9,220 nucleotides of DNA. Origin: Acetobacteraceae bacterium. Lineage in GTDB: Bacteria; Pseudomonadota; Alphaproteobacteria; Acetobacterales; Acetobacteraceae. The position numbers and the translations under genes are program-made. Below, one piece after another: positions 1 to 6,852 of the stretch (within the stretch, counting starts at the first letter, position 1; the number at the start of each line of letters is the position of its first letter). The stretch covers positions 1 through 9,220 of the forward strand of contig DAICYU010000068.1 of assembly GCA_027311485.1 (NCBI GenBank). The letters are read 5' to 3'. Below the pieces are notes generated by a model. The model ran no database searches. It saw only the letters and a list, made by a program, of their open reading frames with translations, and was not told the origin of the DNA.

Positions 1-98
1 ACGCACCAACGCGATGCGAAGTACCACCAGCATCGTCTGACCCGCGTCCGAACCGCACCACCTGCGTTCGACCCGGCTTTCGTCCCCGTTTTGTTACG

Positions 99-116
99 GG
101 CGCGTTTACGCGCGCC
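99..116. repeat. Short inverted repeat (GGCGCG / CGCGCC)
   Basis: GGCGCG at 99-104 pairs with CGCGCC at 111-116 around a 6-nt loop, TTTACG. It lies three bases before a second, longer hairpin (120-143) in the region upstream of the decarboxylase. No U-tract follows. It could be part of a leader or of the 3' end of a gene left of the window, but such short G/C repeats are common by chance in DNA of this composition. No gene could be identified in bases 1-165. Confidence 0.35.
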
Positions 117-119
117 TGA

Positions 120-143
120 CCAAGGCGCCTGCCTGCGCCTTGG
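120..143. repeat. Perfect 9-bp inverted repeat upstream of the decarboxylase
   Basis: CCAAGGCGC at 120-128 and GCGCCTTGG at 135-143 are exact reverse complements around a 6-nt loop. The hairpin ends 7 nt before the AAGGGA ribosome-binding site of ATG166. No U-run follows on the + strand. It could be a leader hairpin, an operator, or a terminator-like structure for an upstream gene outside the window. Only the pairing is seen; any role is inference. Confidence 0.5.
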
Positions 144-165
144 CCCGCACAAGGGATGTGCCACG

Positions 166-257
166 ATGTCTGTTGTCCGCACCCGCTCTGCCGTTTCACC
201 GCTGCGCCGTCAGCTTGACGCCCGTTCCATCCGGCGGCCGATCGTCCGGAAGAGCCG
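166..257 (+). other. Candidate frameshifted N-terminal coding segment of the decarboxylase
   Basis: ATG166 has a good ribosome-binding site (AAGGGA at 151-156, 9 nt upstream). It opens a frame reading MSVVRTRSAVSPLRRQLDA, which looks like a plausible N-terminus for this enzyme family. That frame does not enter the decarboxylase frame. The decarboxylase frame just after its TGA (216-218) reads RPFHPAADRPEEPVHCLRP, which looks like genuine family sequence upstream of the GTG258 start. A shift of one base between about 219 and 257 would join the two. Seen: the RBS, the ATG and the family-like residues before GTG258. Inferred: a single-base indel, real or technical. The alternative is that GTG258 is the true start and this segment is leader. 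Confidence 0.45.
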
Positions 258-1385
258 GTGCATTGCCTGCGCCCCGCGGTCCTGTCGGCCACCGCCGAAA
301 CCTTTGTCGCCGCGTTTCCCGGCGACGTGCTGTATGCCGTCAAGTGCAACCCCGATCCGGCGGTGCTGCGTGCGCTGCATGATGGCGGCGTGCGGCACTT
401 CGACTGCGCGTCCCTGAATGAGGTGCGGCTGGTCCGGGACATGTTCCCCGACGCAGCGATCCACTTCATGCACCCGGTCAAGGCGCGTGGCGCAATCCGG
501 GAAGCGTGGGAGCGGCATGGCGTGCGCACCTTCGTGCTGGACAGCGCTGCGGAGCTGGCCAAGATCCGGGCGGAGGTCGCGGCCACCGGTGTGCCGGGGC
601 GGCTGGGCCTGGTCGTGCGCCTGGCCATGCCGAAAGGCGACGCCAGGCTGGACCTGTCCGGCAAGTTCGGCGCACCGGCGGAGCAGGCTGTCGCGCTGCT
701 GCAGGATGCACGCCCTGACGCCGCCATGCTGGGCGTCAGCTTCCATGTCGGGTCACAGTGCATGGATCCTCTGGCGTGGCGCATCGCACTCGACCTGACC
801 GGCGGGGTGATCCGCGCGGCCGGGGTGAAGATCGACGTTGTCGATGTCGGCGGCGGCTTCCCGGTCGCCTATCCGGATCAGGAGCCGCCGCCGCTGGGCG
901 CGTTCCTGGCCGAGATCGAGGCCGGCTTCGATCGCCTGGGCGTCCAGGGCGCGCGCCTGTGGGCCGAACCGGGGCGCGCCCTGGTTGCCGGTGGCGCCTC
1001 GGTGGTGATGCAGGTTCAGGCCCGCCGCGATGACGCGCTGTATGTGAACGACGGGGTGTATGGCAGCCTGTCCGATGCCGGCGCGCTGGGCTTCCGCTAC
1101 CCGGTGCGGCTGATCCGGCCAGGCCAGGATGCCACCGGCGCGCTGGTGCCGTTCCGCTTCTATGGTCCGACCTGTGACAGCGCCGACGTGATGCACGGCC
1201 CGTTTCTGCTGCCCGCCGACATTGCCGAAGGCGACTGGATCGAAATCGGCCAGCTTGGCGCCTACGGGGCGTGCCTGCGCACGGCGTTCAACGGTTTCGA
1301 CCGCGCCCGCATTGTCGAGGTCGTGGACCGTCCGATGCTGGAAACGCCGGGCTACGACACGCGATCGGTGTCCATCGCCGCCTGA
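258..1385 (+). CDS. Fold-type III PLP-dependent decarboxylase, ornithine decarboxylase-like (N-terminus uncertain)
   Basis: This probably decarboxylates ornithine (possibly lysine) to the diamine in the cytosol. Numbering is from the GTG at 258. The PLP-binding lysine sits in YAVKCNP (Lys29). HVGSQ lies at 164-168, the glycine loop GGGFP at 198-202 and the phosphate-binding EPGR at 237-240. GPTCDS at 303-308 supplies the Cys/Asp contributed by the partner subunit in ODC-type dimers, and a late Tyr lies in GAYG (about 336). GPTCDS resembles ODC/LDC enzymes rather than diaminopimelate decarboxylases. At 375 aa from GTG258 the protein is slightly short: relatives carry about 15-25 more residues before the first barrel strand (EPVHCLRP here). 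The frame is closed by TGA at 216-218, and GTG258 is the only start codon after it, preceded by GGAAG at 248-252. A better start, ATG166, is in another frame (see separate entry). Homospermidine synthase follows and would use its putrescine product. Family assignment is firm; ornithine specificity is inferred from context. Confidence 0.88.
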   Translation: MHCLRPAVLSATAETFVAAFPGDVLYAVKCNPDPAVLRALHDGGVRHFDCASLNEVRLVRDMFPDAAIHFMHPVKARGAIREAWERHGVRTFVLDSAAELAKIRAEVAATGVPGRLGLVVRLAMPKGDARLDLSGKFGAPAEQAVALLQDARPDAAMLGVSFHVGSQCMDPLAWRIALDLTGGVIRAAGVKIDVVDVGGGFPVAYPDQEPPPLGAFLAEIEAGFDRLGVQGARLWAEPGRALVAGGASVVMQVQARRDDALYVNDGVYGSLSDAGALGFRYPVRLIRPGQDATGALVPFRFYGPTCDSADVMHGPFLLPADIAEGDWIEIGQLGAYGACLRTAFNGFDRARIVEVVDRPMLETPGYDTRSVSIAA

Positions 1386-1604
1386 CGGCACGCACCGTTG
1401 GCTTCGGCCGTCATGACTGGCTTTCCACGGCCATAGTGGCGGCATAGCCGCCCTGACGAGACACGGCCGATCGCTCCGGTTGCGGGTATCACACCAGGCC
1501 ATCCGCGTTGTATTGGGCGTCTGCCCATCATGGCGATCGCGCCCCATGCCTATCGGCTTGCCTGATCGCAGGCCGCTTCGACTGCGAAGAAAGGACCATT
1601 GCTG
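1386..1604 (+). other. 219-bp intergenic leader of homospermidine synthase with small hairpins
   Basis: No gene is supported here. Three small perfect stems are visible: GGCGGC/GCCGCC at 1438-1452 with a 3-nt loop, TGGGC/GCCCA at 1514-1527, and CTTCG/CGAAG at 1576-1589. The last ends directly against the AAAGGA ribosome-binding site at 1590-1595. None is followed by a T-run, so no intrinsic terminator separates the two polyamine genes. The length is unusual for a tightly coupled gene pair and leaves room for an internal promoter, but I cannot identify convincing -35/-10 elements or a known riboswitch. Confidence 0.4.
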
Positions 1605-3005
1605 ATGAAACACGTCGCATTCCGCGGCCGTCTGGTCATGCTCGGCTTTGGCAGCATCGGCCAGGGCGTGCTTCCCCTGATCCTGCGCCATATCGATATC
1701 GACCCCGGCCAGATCACCATCCTGTCCGGCGATGCGCGCGGGCAGGACGTGGCGGCCGAATATGGCGTCTCCTTCGCCATTCTGCCGCTGACGCGGGCGA
1801 ATCTGCGGGACGTGCTGGTGCCGCGCCTGGGTCCAGGCGACTTTCTGGTGAACCTGAGCGTCGATGTGTCCTCGGTCGCGCTAATCGCGCTGTGCCGGGA
1901 GATTGGCGCGCTGTACCTGGACACCTGCATCGAGCCCTGGCCAGGCGGCTATACCGATCCGTCGCTGACGCCCTCGCAGCGTTCCAACTACGCGCTGCGG
2001 GACAGCGCGCTGGCGCTGGCACAGGGTGCCGGCCCGACAGCGGTGCTGACGCACGGCGCCAATCCCGGCCTGGTATCGCATTTCGTCAAGCAGGCGCTGC
2101 TGAACATCGCCCGCGATACCGGCGTGGATACGGCTGTGCCGACGAACCGGGAGGGGTGGGCGGCCCTGGCCCGCGATTTGGGGGTAAAGGCAATTCATAT
2201 TGCCGAACGCGACACACAGACCGCGAACGTGGCCAAGCAACCGGGGGAGTTCGTCAACACCTGGTCGATCGACGGCTTCGTGGGCGAGGGATGCCAGCCG
2301 GCGGAACTAGGCTGGGGCACGCATGAGAAGGCCCTGCCGGCGGACGGGCGGCGGCATGATTTCGGCTGCGATGCGGCCATTTACCTGATGCGGCCTGGCG
2401 CCTCGACCCGCGTGCGGACGTGGACGCCGCTGGCCGGGCCGATCCACGGGTTCCTGATCACGCACAATGAATCGGTCTCGATCGCCGACTACTACACCGT
2501 GCGACAGGATGGTGCCGTGACCTACCGGCCGACGGTGCACTACGCCTATCACCCGTGCGATGACGCCGTGCTGTCGGTCCACGAACTGGCTGGCCGGAAC
2601 TGGGACATGCAGCCGCAGCAGCGGCTGATGATGCAGGAGATCGTCAGCGGGATCGACGAACTCGGCGTGCTGCTGCTGGGGCACAGCAAGGGAGCGTACT
2701 GGTACGGCTCCCGCCTGTCGATCGAGCAGGCGCGTGGCCTGGTGCCGCACAACAACGCCACCAGCCTGCAGGTGACGGCGGCGGTGCTGGGCGGAATGGT
2801 CTGGGCCATCGAGAACCCGCGTGCCGGCGTGGTGGAAGCTGATCAGCTCGACCACGCGCGCGTGTTGGCGGTGGCGGAGCCTTACCTGGGCGACATGGCC
2901 GGTGCGTACAGCGACTGGACCCCGCTGGAAGGCCGTGGACGGCTGTTCCCCGAGGAGGTGGACATGGACGATCCATGGCAGTTCCAGAACGTCAGGGTAG
3001 TTTGA
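1605..3005 (+). CDS. hss: Homospermidine synthase
   Basis: An NAD+-dependent cytosolic enzyme that joins two putrescines (or putrescine and spermidine) into homospermidine, releasing ammonia or diaminopropane. The product is 466 aa, close to the 477 aa I recall for the Blastochloris viridis enzyme. The N-terminal Rossmann motif GFGSIGQG is at 14-21, and blocks such as NLSVDVSS, GANPG, HIAERDTQ, AELGWGT, THNES and YHPCDDAVLS are typical. Residues matching active-site positions known from B. viridis HSS by a constant offset are Glu110, Asn153, Glu201, Trp220, Glu228 and His287. I chose ATG1605 because AAAGGA (1590-1595) lies 9 nt upstream; the TTG at 1599 in the same frame is too close to it. 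The gene follows a decarboxylase that can supply putrescine, which supports the assignment. It appears intact. Homospermidine is a common polyamine in alphaproteobacteria. Confidence 0.96.
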   Translation: MKHVAFRGRLVMLGFGSIGQGVLPLILRHIDIDPGQITILSGDARGQDVAAEYGVSFAILPLTRANLRDVLVPRLGPGDFLVNLSVDVSSVALIALCREIGALYLDTCIEPWPGGYTDPSLTPSQRSNYALRDSALALAQGAGPTAVLTHGANPGLVSHFVKQALLNIARDTGVDTAVPTNREGWAALARDLGVKAIHIAERDTQTANVAKQPGEFVNTWSIDGFVGEGCQPAELGWGTHEKALPADGRRHDFGCDAAIYLMRPGASTRVRTWTPLAGPIHGFLITHNESVSIADYYTVRQDGAVTYRPTVHYAYHPCDDAVLSVHELAGRNWDMQPQQRLMMQEIVSGIDELGVLLLGHSKGAYWYGSRLSIEQARGLVPHNNATSLQVTAAVLGGMVWAIENPRAGVVEADQLDHARVLAVAEPYLGDMAGAYSDWTPLEGRGRLFPEEVDMDDPWQFQNVRVV

Positions 3006-3025
3006 TCGCGAACCGGCACTTCAGA

Positions 3026-3060
3026 CCGAACCGGGTTGCCGCGTTGGCAGCCCGGTTCGG
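3026..3060. terminator. Large perfect hairpin between convergent genes, likely bidirectional terminator
   Basis: CCGAACCGGG (3026-3035) pairs exactly with CCCGGTTCGG (3051-3060). Inside, one T/G pair is followed by TGCC/GGCA and a 5-nt loop (GCGTT), giving about 15 stacked pairs. It sits 20 bp after the homospermidine synthase stop and 7 bp after the deaminase stop on the other strand, the right place for a shared terminator. Neither strand has a U-tract after the stem, so it may act as a 3'-end stabiliser or a Rho-assisted terminator instead. Confidence 0.7.
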
Positions 3061-3067
3061 CCAGGTG

Positions 3068-3565
3068 CTATCGGTTGAATTGTTCCTCCTTGGGCACATC
3101 CGCATCCGGCGGCACGTACAGCGCGGCACATTCGCCGGCCATCAGGCCGCCTTCCAGTGACAGGTCGTCACGGAACGCGTCGCGGATGAAATCAACCGTG
3201 TCGAGGTGCCGGTCCTCGAAATACATCGGGTGCACGTCGTCGCGACCGGCGCCATAGACAATCCGGCCGATTTTCGCCCAGATCGACGCCATCGTGCACA
3301 TGCCGCACGGCTGCAGGGTCGAGTAGAGGACCGCACCGCGCATCTCATCGCATTGCAGCCTCTGCCCGGCCCGTCGCATCGAAACGATTTCGGCGTGGGC
3401 CGTGGCATCATGCCGCTGATCGACTTCGTTGCAGCCTTCGCCGATCACCTCCCCGCCGCGGACGATGACGCAGCCGATCGGGTTCTTTCCCGGTGCTACG
3501 TCCCCTTCCCGCGCCAGTTCCAGCGCCCTGCGCATCCATTTCGCGTCATCTTCGGTCCAGGCCAT
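3068..3565 (-). CDS. Nucleoside/nucleobase deaminase (CDA-fold, zinc-dependent)
   Basis: A small cytosolic zinc hydrolase of the cytidine-deaminase superfamily that removes an amino group from a base or nucleoside. The zinc and proton-shuttle motif TAHAEI places His57 and Glu59. The second zinc motif PCGMC places Cys87 and Cys90. A family-like NPIGCVIV strand is at 28-35. At 165 aa it matches the short guanine/cytosine-deaminase-like group. The ATG at 3565 is preceded by GGAGG (complement of 3573-3577) at 7 nt, so the start is secure. It is divergent from the dioxygenase and convergent with homospermidine synthase, so it is probably a single-gene unit. The substrate is open: guanine, cytosine or another aminated ring are all possible. 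A tRNA-specific TadA is less likely because its usual surrounding motifs are not evident. Confidence 0.88.
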   Translation of the reverse strand: MAWTEDDAKWMRRALELAREGDVAPGKNPIGCVIVRGGEVIGEGCNEVDQRHDATAHAEIVSMRRAGQRLQCDEMRGAVLYSTLQPCGMCTMASIWAKIGRIVYGAGRDDVHPMYFEDRHLDTVDFIRDAFRDDLSLEGGLMAGECAALYVPPDADVPKEEQFNR

Positions 3566-3582
3566 GTGGGCACCTCCGTCCC

Positions 3583-3612
3583 GGTATCAAATTGCCGCAG
3601 CGACCGCTTCAA
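3583..3612 (-). promoter_or_regulatory. Weak sigma-70-like promoter for the deaminase
   Basis: Read on the - strand, TTGAAG (complement of 3607-3612) is followed after 18 bp by GATACC (complement of 3583-3588), about 20 bases before the deaminase start. The -35 matches the consensus at four of six positions and the -10 at three of six. The location is suitable, but the match is weak and could be chance. Confidence 0.25.
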
Positions 3613-3622
3613 GCGACCCAAC

Positions 3623-3640
3623 CGTGACGTGATGCCGTGA
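3623..3640. repeat. Three CGTGA copies in the divergent intergenic region
   Basis: CGTGA occurs at 3623-3627, 3628-3632 and 3636-3640, the first two directly abutting. The cluster lies in the 109-bp gap between the divergent deaminase and dioxygenase genes, 35 bp before the dioxygenase start. Clustered short direct repeats here could be regulator half-sites, but five-base repeats also arise by chance. Confidence 0.3.
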
Positions 3641-3674
3641 TCGCGGTAGCATTTCCGAAAAGCGGGAGCCAGCG

Positions 3675-4508
3675 GTGCAAATCACCCCATTGACCAGCCA
3701 TACCGGCGCGGAGGTTCGTGGCCTGGACCTGAGCCGCCCGGTGTCCGACAGCGTGCGGCAGGACCTGAATCGCGCCTTCATCCGGCATGGCGTGCTGACG
3801 ATCCGCGACCAGCACCTTGAGCCGGCACAGATGCTGGCTGCGGTAGAGCTGTTTGGCACGGTGTTCCACCAGCACAACACGCGGTTCGCGCTGCCGGACT
3901 GTCCGCAGATCCATTACATCTCAAATCAGGATCGCTTCCCGGACGGCCGCCGCTACATCCCGGGCGAAGGCTGGCACACCGATCACTCCAACGACGCCCG
4001 GCCACCCAAGGCCACCGTGCTGCATGCCGTGACGCTACCGCGGCAGGGCGGCGATACGCAGTTCGCCAATATGGCTGAAGCCTATGCCTCGCTGCCGCCG
4101 GCGATGCAGGACCGCTTGGCCGACCTGATGGGGATCCACGTCTATCAAAGCAGCCATAGCAGCCGGAAGCTGATGACGCTGCCCGACGTGAACAGGGAGC
4201 GTGTGCCCAACGCGGTGCTGCATCCCATCATCCGCACCCACCCGGACTCCGGCCGCAAGTCCATCTATATCAATCCGATCCGGATCGAGGGCATCCTGGG
4301 GCTGGACCACAGGGAAGCGCTGCCGCTGCTGGACGATCTGCTGGACCACGCAACGGCGGAACGGTTCCAGTACCGGCATCAGTGGCAGCCGGGTGATCTG
4401 GTGATCTGGGACAACCGCTGCCTGCTGCACAAAGCGAACGGTGACTACGACATGGCGGAGACGCGGTATCTGTACCGGGTTATGCTGCAGGGCGACGTGC
4501 CGCGATAG
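3675..4508 (+). CDS. TauD/TfdA-family Fe(II)/2-oxoglutarate-dependent dioxygenase
   Basis: A cytosolic non-haem iron oxygenase that couples 2-oxoglutarate decarboxylation to hydroxylation of a small acidic substrate, often leading to C-S, C-O or C-N cleavage. The 277-aa length is typical. The facial triad is visible as His101 and Asp103 in WHTDH and His252 in LLHKA. Thr128 in GGDTQF and Arg264 in ETRYLYR are the expected 2-oxoglutarate contacts; Arg268 may bind an anionic substrate group. The start is GTG3675 with GGGAG (3664-3668) 6 nt upstream; MQITPLTSHTGAEVRGLDLS is the usual family N-terminus. The stop is 7 bp from the stop of the convergent metal ATPase. Substrate cannot be read from the sequence: taurine, alkylsulfate, aryloxyalkanoate and other acids are all possible. 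No transporter or regulator adjoins it to narrow this down. Confidence 0.93.
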   Translation: MQITPLTSHTGAEVRGLDLSRPVSDSVRQDLNRAFIRHGVLTIRDQHLEPAQMLAAVELFGTVFHQHNTRFALPDCPQIHYISNQDRFPDGRRYIPGEGWHTDHSNDARPPKATVLHAVTLPRQGGDTQFANMAEAYASLPPAMQDRLADLMGIHVYQSSHSSRKLMTLPDVNRERVPNAVLHPIIRTHPDSGRKSIYINPIRIEGILGLDHREALPLLDDLLDHATAERFQYRHQWQPGDLVIWDNRCLLHKANGDYDMAETRYLYRVMLQGDVPR

Positions 4509-4515
4509 AGGCCCG

Positions 4516-6852
4516 CTAAACCACGACCGCGCCGCCGGGCCGCACCCGGCCATCGCCCGCGTCCGTCAGGCTGTGGTACAATTCGTTCTCCTGCGCGAAA
4601 TGCAGCCGCAGGATGGCGTCCAGCCCATACAGGACGCGGCGGAAGTCGTTGGCGGCGACCTGATCGGGCCCCTCTGGCGGCAGGTCGGCGATCATGCGGG
4701 CCAGCGCGCCGCCAAGCTGCTGCACCTCCCGATGCGTCCGATGCATCGCCGCAATGGGATCGTCACCGCCCAGAGCATGGGCTATGACCGGGTATAGCTG
4801 GGCATCGTCCTCCCGCTCATGCCGCAGCAGGTTTTCCCGCACGACCGCTTCGACCGCAGTCAGCGCCGTCGCAGCCTCGGCCGGGGAAAGCGTGGCAAGC
4901 TGGTCCGCTGCGGCACGCAGACGGGCGAGCGGTTCCGCCAGGCGCTCATGTTCCGCCTGCAGTCGAGCAACCTCGGCGGCTGGCAGCATGACCCGGGGGC
5001 GGCCGGGGATACGCACCCGCAGCACTCGCAGCGCGTTCAGAATCGCGGCGACGTCGATCACCTCCTGCAACACGGCACCGGAGACCGGCGGCAGGAAGCC
5101 CAGTGCCGCGGCGATCATCGCCAGGATGGACAAGCCCATGCCGCCAGCGACGGTCTGCATGGCAATACGCCGGGTGCCGCGTGCCACCGCGAACGCTTCG
5201 GCCAGGCGGTCCAGACGGTCGACCAGCAACACCACATCGGCCGCCTCCGACGACGCACCCGAGCCACGCGCGCCCATCGCCACGCCGACATCGGCGGCGG
5301 CCAGTGCGGGCGCATCGTTCACCCCGTCGCCGACCATGGCACAGACTTCGCCGGCTGCCCGCGCCTCGGCGATTGCCCCAAGCTTATCCTCCGGCCGCTG
5401 CTCGGCCCGCACCTCATCCACCCCAAGGGCGGCACCAATCGCCTCGGCCACGTCCTGCCGGTCGCCGGTGAGCATGACCAGCCGGGTGATCCCGGCCTGA
5501 CGCAGCAGCCTGAGTGCCCGCGGCGAGTCGGGGCGGATCTCATCGGCAAGCAGGATGGCGCCCAGCATGCGGCCATCCGCCGCGACAAAGGCGCCGGTGG
5601 CACCTTCGTGGCCCATGCGGCGGAGAAAGCGGCCGGTCCAGTCGGCCGGTGCGGCACGGGCGGCCACATAGGCGTGGCTTCCGACCGAGACGTGACGGCC
5701 ATCCAGCATGCCGGTTAGCCCCGCGCCCGGTTCCTCCGTCACGTCGGAGGGCAAGCCGAGCGGAAGATCGCGGCCACGGGCGGCGGTGACAACGGCCTGA
5801 GCAATGCTGTGCTGCGAGGTTTGCTCCAGACTCGCCGCCAGGCGCAGCAGGTCGTCGCCGCTGACGTCCGGCGCCGTTTCGATTGTCGCGACGCGCGCCC
5901 GCCCGGCGGTCAGCGTGCCCGTCTTGTCCAGGAACAGCGTCCGCGCCCGCCCCAGAACCTCCAGCGCGCCGCCGCCCTTCACCAGCACACCGCGGCCGGC
6001 ACAGCGGGACAGGCCGGAGACGACCGCGACCGGCACACCCAGGATCAGCGGACAAGGGGTGGCGACCACCATTACCGCAAGGCCGCGCACCGGGTCGCCG
6101 GTGATCGCCCATGCGGCACCGGCCAGACCAACGGCGACGGGTGTGAACAGGAAGGCCGCCCGATCAGCAAGCCGGACCGATGGCGCCTTGGTATCCTGCG
6201 CCGCCTGCACCAGACGGATGATGCCGGCAAACGTGCTCTGTGCGGCAGCGGCCGTGGCTTCCATGTCAAACGGATCGCCCGCGTTGATCGCGCCGCTGCG
6301 GATGGATTCGTTCCGGCGGTGCGTGACGGGGATGGGTTCGCCGGTCAGCGCCGATTCGTCCAGCACCGCGGTGCTGTCGCGCACGAACCCATCCACCGGG
6401 ACGGCTTCGCCGGCCCGCACCAGCAGGCGGTCACCCGGCGCGATGCTGGCCAGCGGTATGGTTTCCAACTGACTGTCCCGGTACCGGCTCGCTGTCCGCG
6501 GCACGCGGCTGAGCAGCGCCGACATGTCGCGCCGCGCCCGCTCCGCCGCGAACCCTTCAAGCGCACGGCCGCCTGACAGCATCAGGCCGATCACGCCGGC
6601 GGTGACGTATTCGCCCAGCGCCACCGCCCCACCGATGGAGAGCAGGGCGATGATATCAAGGCCGATCTCACGCCGCACCAGGCTGGCCAGGCTGTCGATC
6701 AGGACGGCCAGAAGCACCGGGACGGTACCCCCGATCATCAACCAGACGGACCAGTGCGGCTGATGCAGCCAGCGCGCGCCGAAACCGGCAAGCAGCCCGC
6801 CCGCGGCGAAGCCCAGCAGCGCAAGGTTCAGAACACGCCCAAGACCGGCCAT
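4516..6852 (-). CDS. P1B-5-type metal-transporting ATPase with C-terminal hemerythrin-like domain
   Basis: An inner-membrane pump that uses ATP to export a transition metal; known P1B-5 members are linked to Ni and Fe. The 778-aa protein has no N-terminal HMA metal-binding domain: hydrophobic segments begin at once (about 5-27, 35-55, 65-95). The actuator TGE is at 170-172, the membrane metal motif TPCP at 265-268, the phosphorylated Asp309 in DKTGT, TGD at 462-464 and GDGVND at 508-513. QEVID at 596-600 in a late helix matches the QExxD signature that, with TPC, defines P1B-5. Residues from about 625 form a hemerythrin-like bundle with candidate di-iron ligands His635, His678, Asp682, His704 or His707, His751 and Glu755. 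The P1B His-Pro motif reads QHS (His348). The ATG at 6852 has GGAGAG 9 nt upstream. A binding protein lies 89 bp upstream on the same strand. The class is firm; the metal is inferred from relatives. Confidence 0.94.
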   Translation of the reverse strand: MAGLGRVLNLALLGFAAGGLLAGFGARWLHQPHWSVWLMIGGTVPVLLAVLIDSLASLVRREIGLDIIALLSIGGAVALGEYVTAGVIGLMLSGGRALEGFAAERARRDMSALLSRVPRTASRYRDSQLETIPLASIAPGDRLLVRAGEAVPVDGFVRDSTAVLDESALTGEPIPVTHRRNESIRSGAINAGDPFDMEATAAAAQSTFAGIIRLVQAAQDTKAPSVRLADRAAFLFTPVAVGLAGAAWAITGDPVRGLAVMVVATPCPLILGVPVAVVSGLSRCAGRGVLVKGGGALEVLGRARTLFLDKTGTLTAGRARVATIETAPDVSGDDLLRLAASLEQTSQHSIAQAVVTAARGRDLPLGLPSDVTEEPGAGLTGMLDGRHVSVGSHAYVAARAAPADWTGRFLRRMGHEGATGAFVAADGRMLGAILLADEIRPDSPRALRLLRQAGITRLVMLTGDRQDVAEAIGAALGVDEVRAEQRPEDKLGAIAEARAAGEVCAMVGDGVNDAPALAAADVGVAMGARGSGASSEAADVVLLVDRLDRLAEAFAVARGTRRIAMQTVAGGMGLSILAMIAAALGFLPPVSGAVLQEVIDVAAILNALRVLRVRIPGRPRVMLPAAEVARLQAEHERLAEPLARLRAAADQLATLSPAEAATALTAVEAVVRENLLRHEREDDAQLYPVIAHALGGDDPIAAMHRTHREVQQLGGALARMIADLPPEGPDQVAANDFRRVLYGLDAILRLHFAQENELYHSLTDAGDGRVRPGGAVVV
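4534..4550. terminator. Weak terminator-like hairpin at convergent 3' ends
   Basis: GCCGGG (4534-4539) pairs with CCCGGC (4545-4550) around a 5-nt loop. It begins 26 bases after the dioxygenase stop and lies inside the last codons of the opposing ATPase. It could help end dioxygenase transcription, but it has no U-tract and may simply reflect G/C-rich coding sequence. Confidence 0.25.

Noticed and set aside
1438..1452. GGCGGC-ATA-GCCGCC as an intrinsic terminator after the decarboxylase
   Set aside because: The stem is only 6 bp with a 3-nt loop and no T-run; chance is likely in G/C-rich DNA.
753..1691. 312-aa open frame on the - strand opposite the decarboxylase
   Set aside because: The opposite strand encodes clear PLP-enzyme motifs; this frame shows no domain and runs across the intergenic gap.
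4819..6576. Long + strand open frames (299, 255 and 222 aa) opposite the metal ATPase
   Set aside because: All are shadows of the ATPase coding strand, with biased composition and no recognisable domains.
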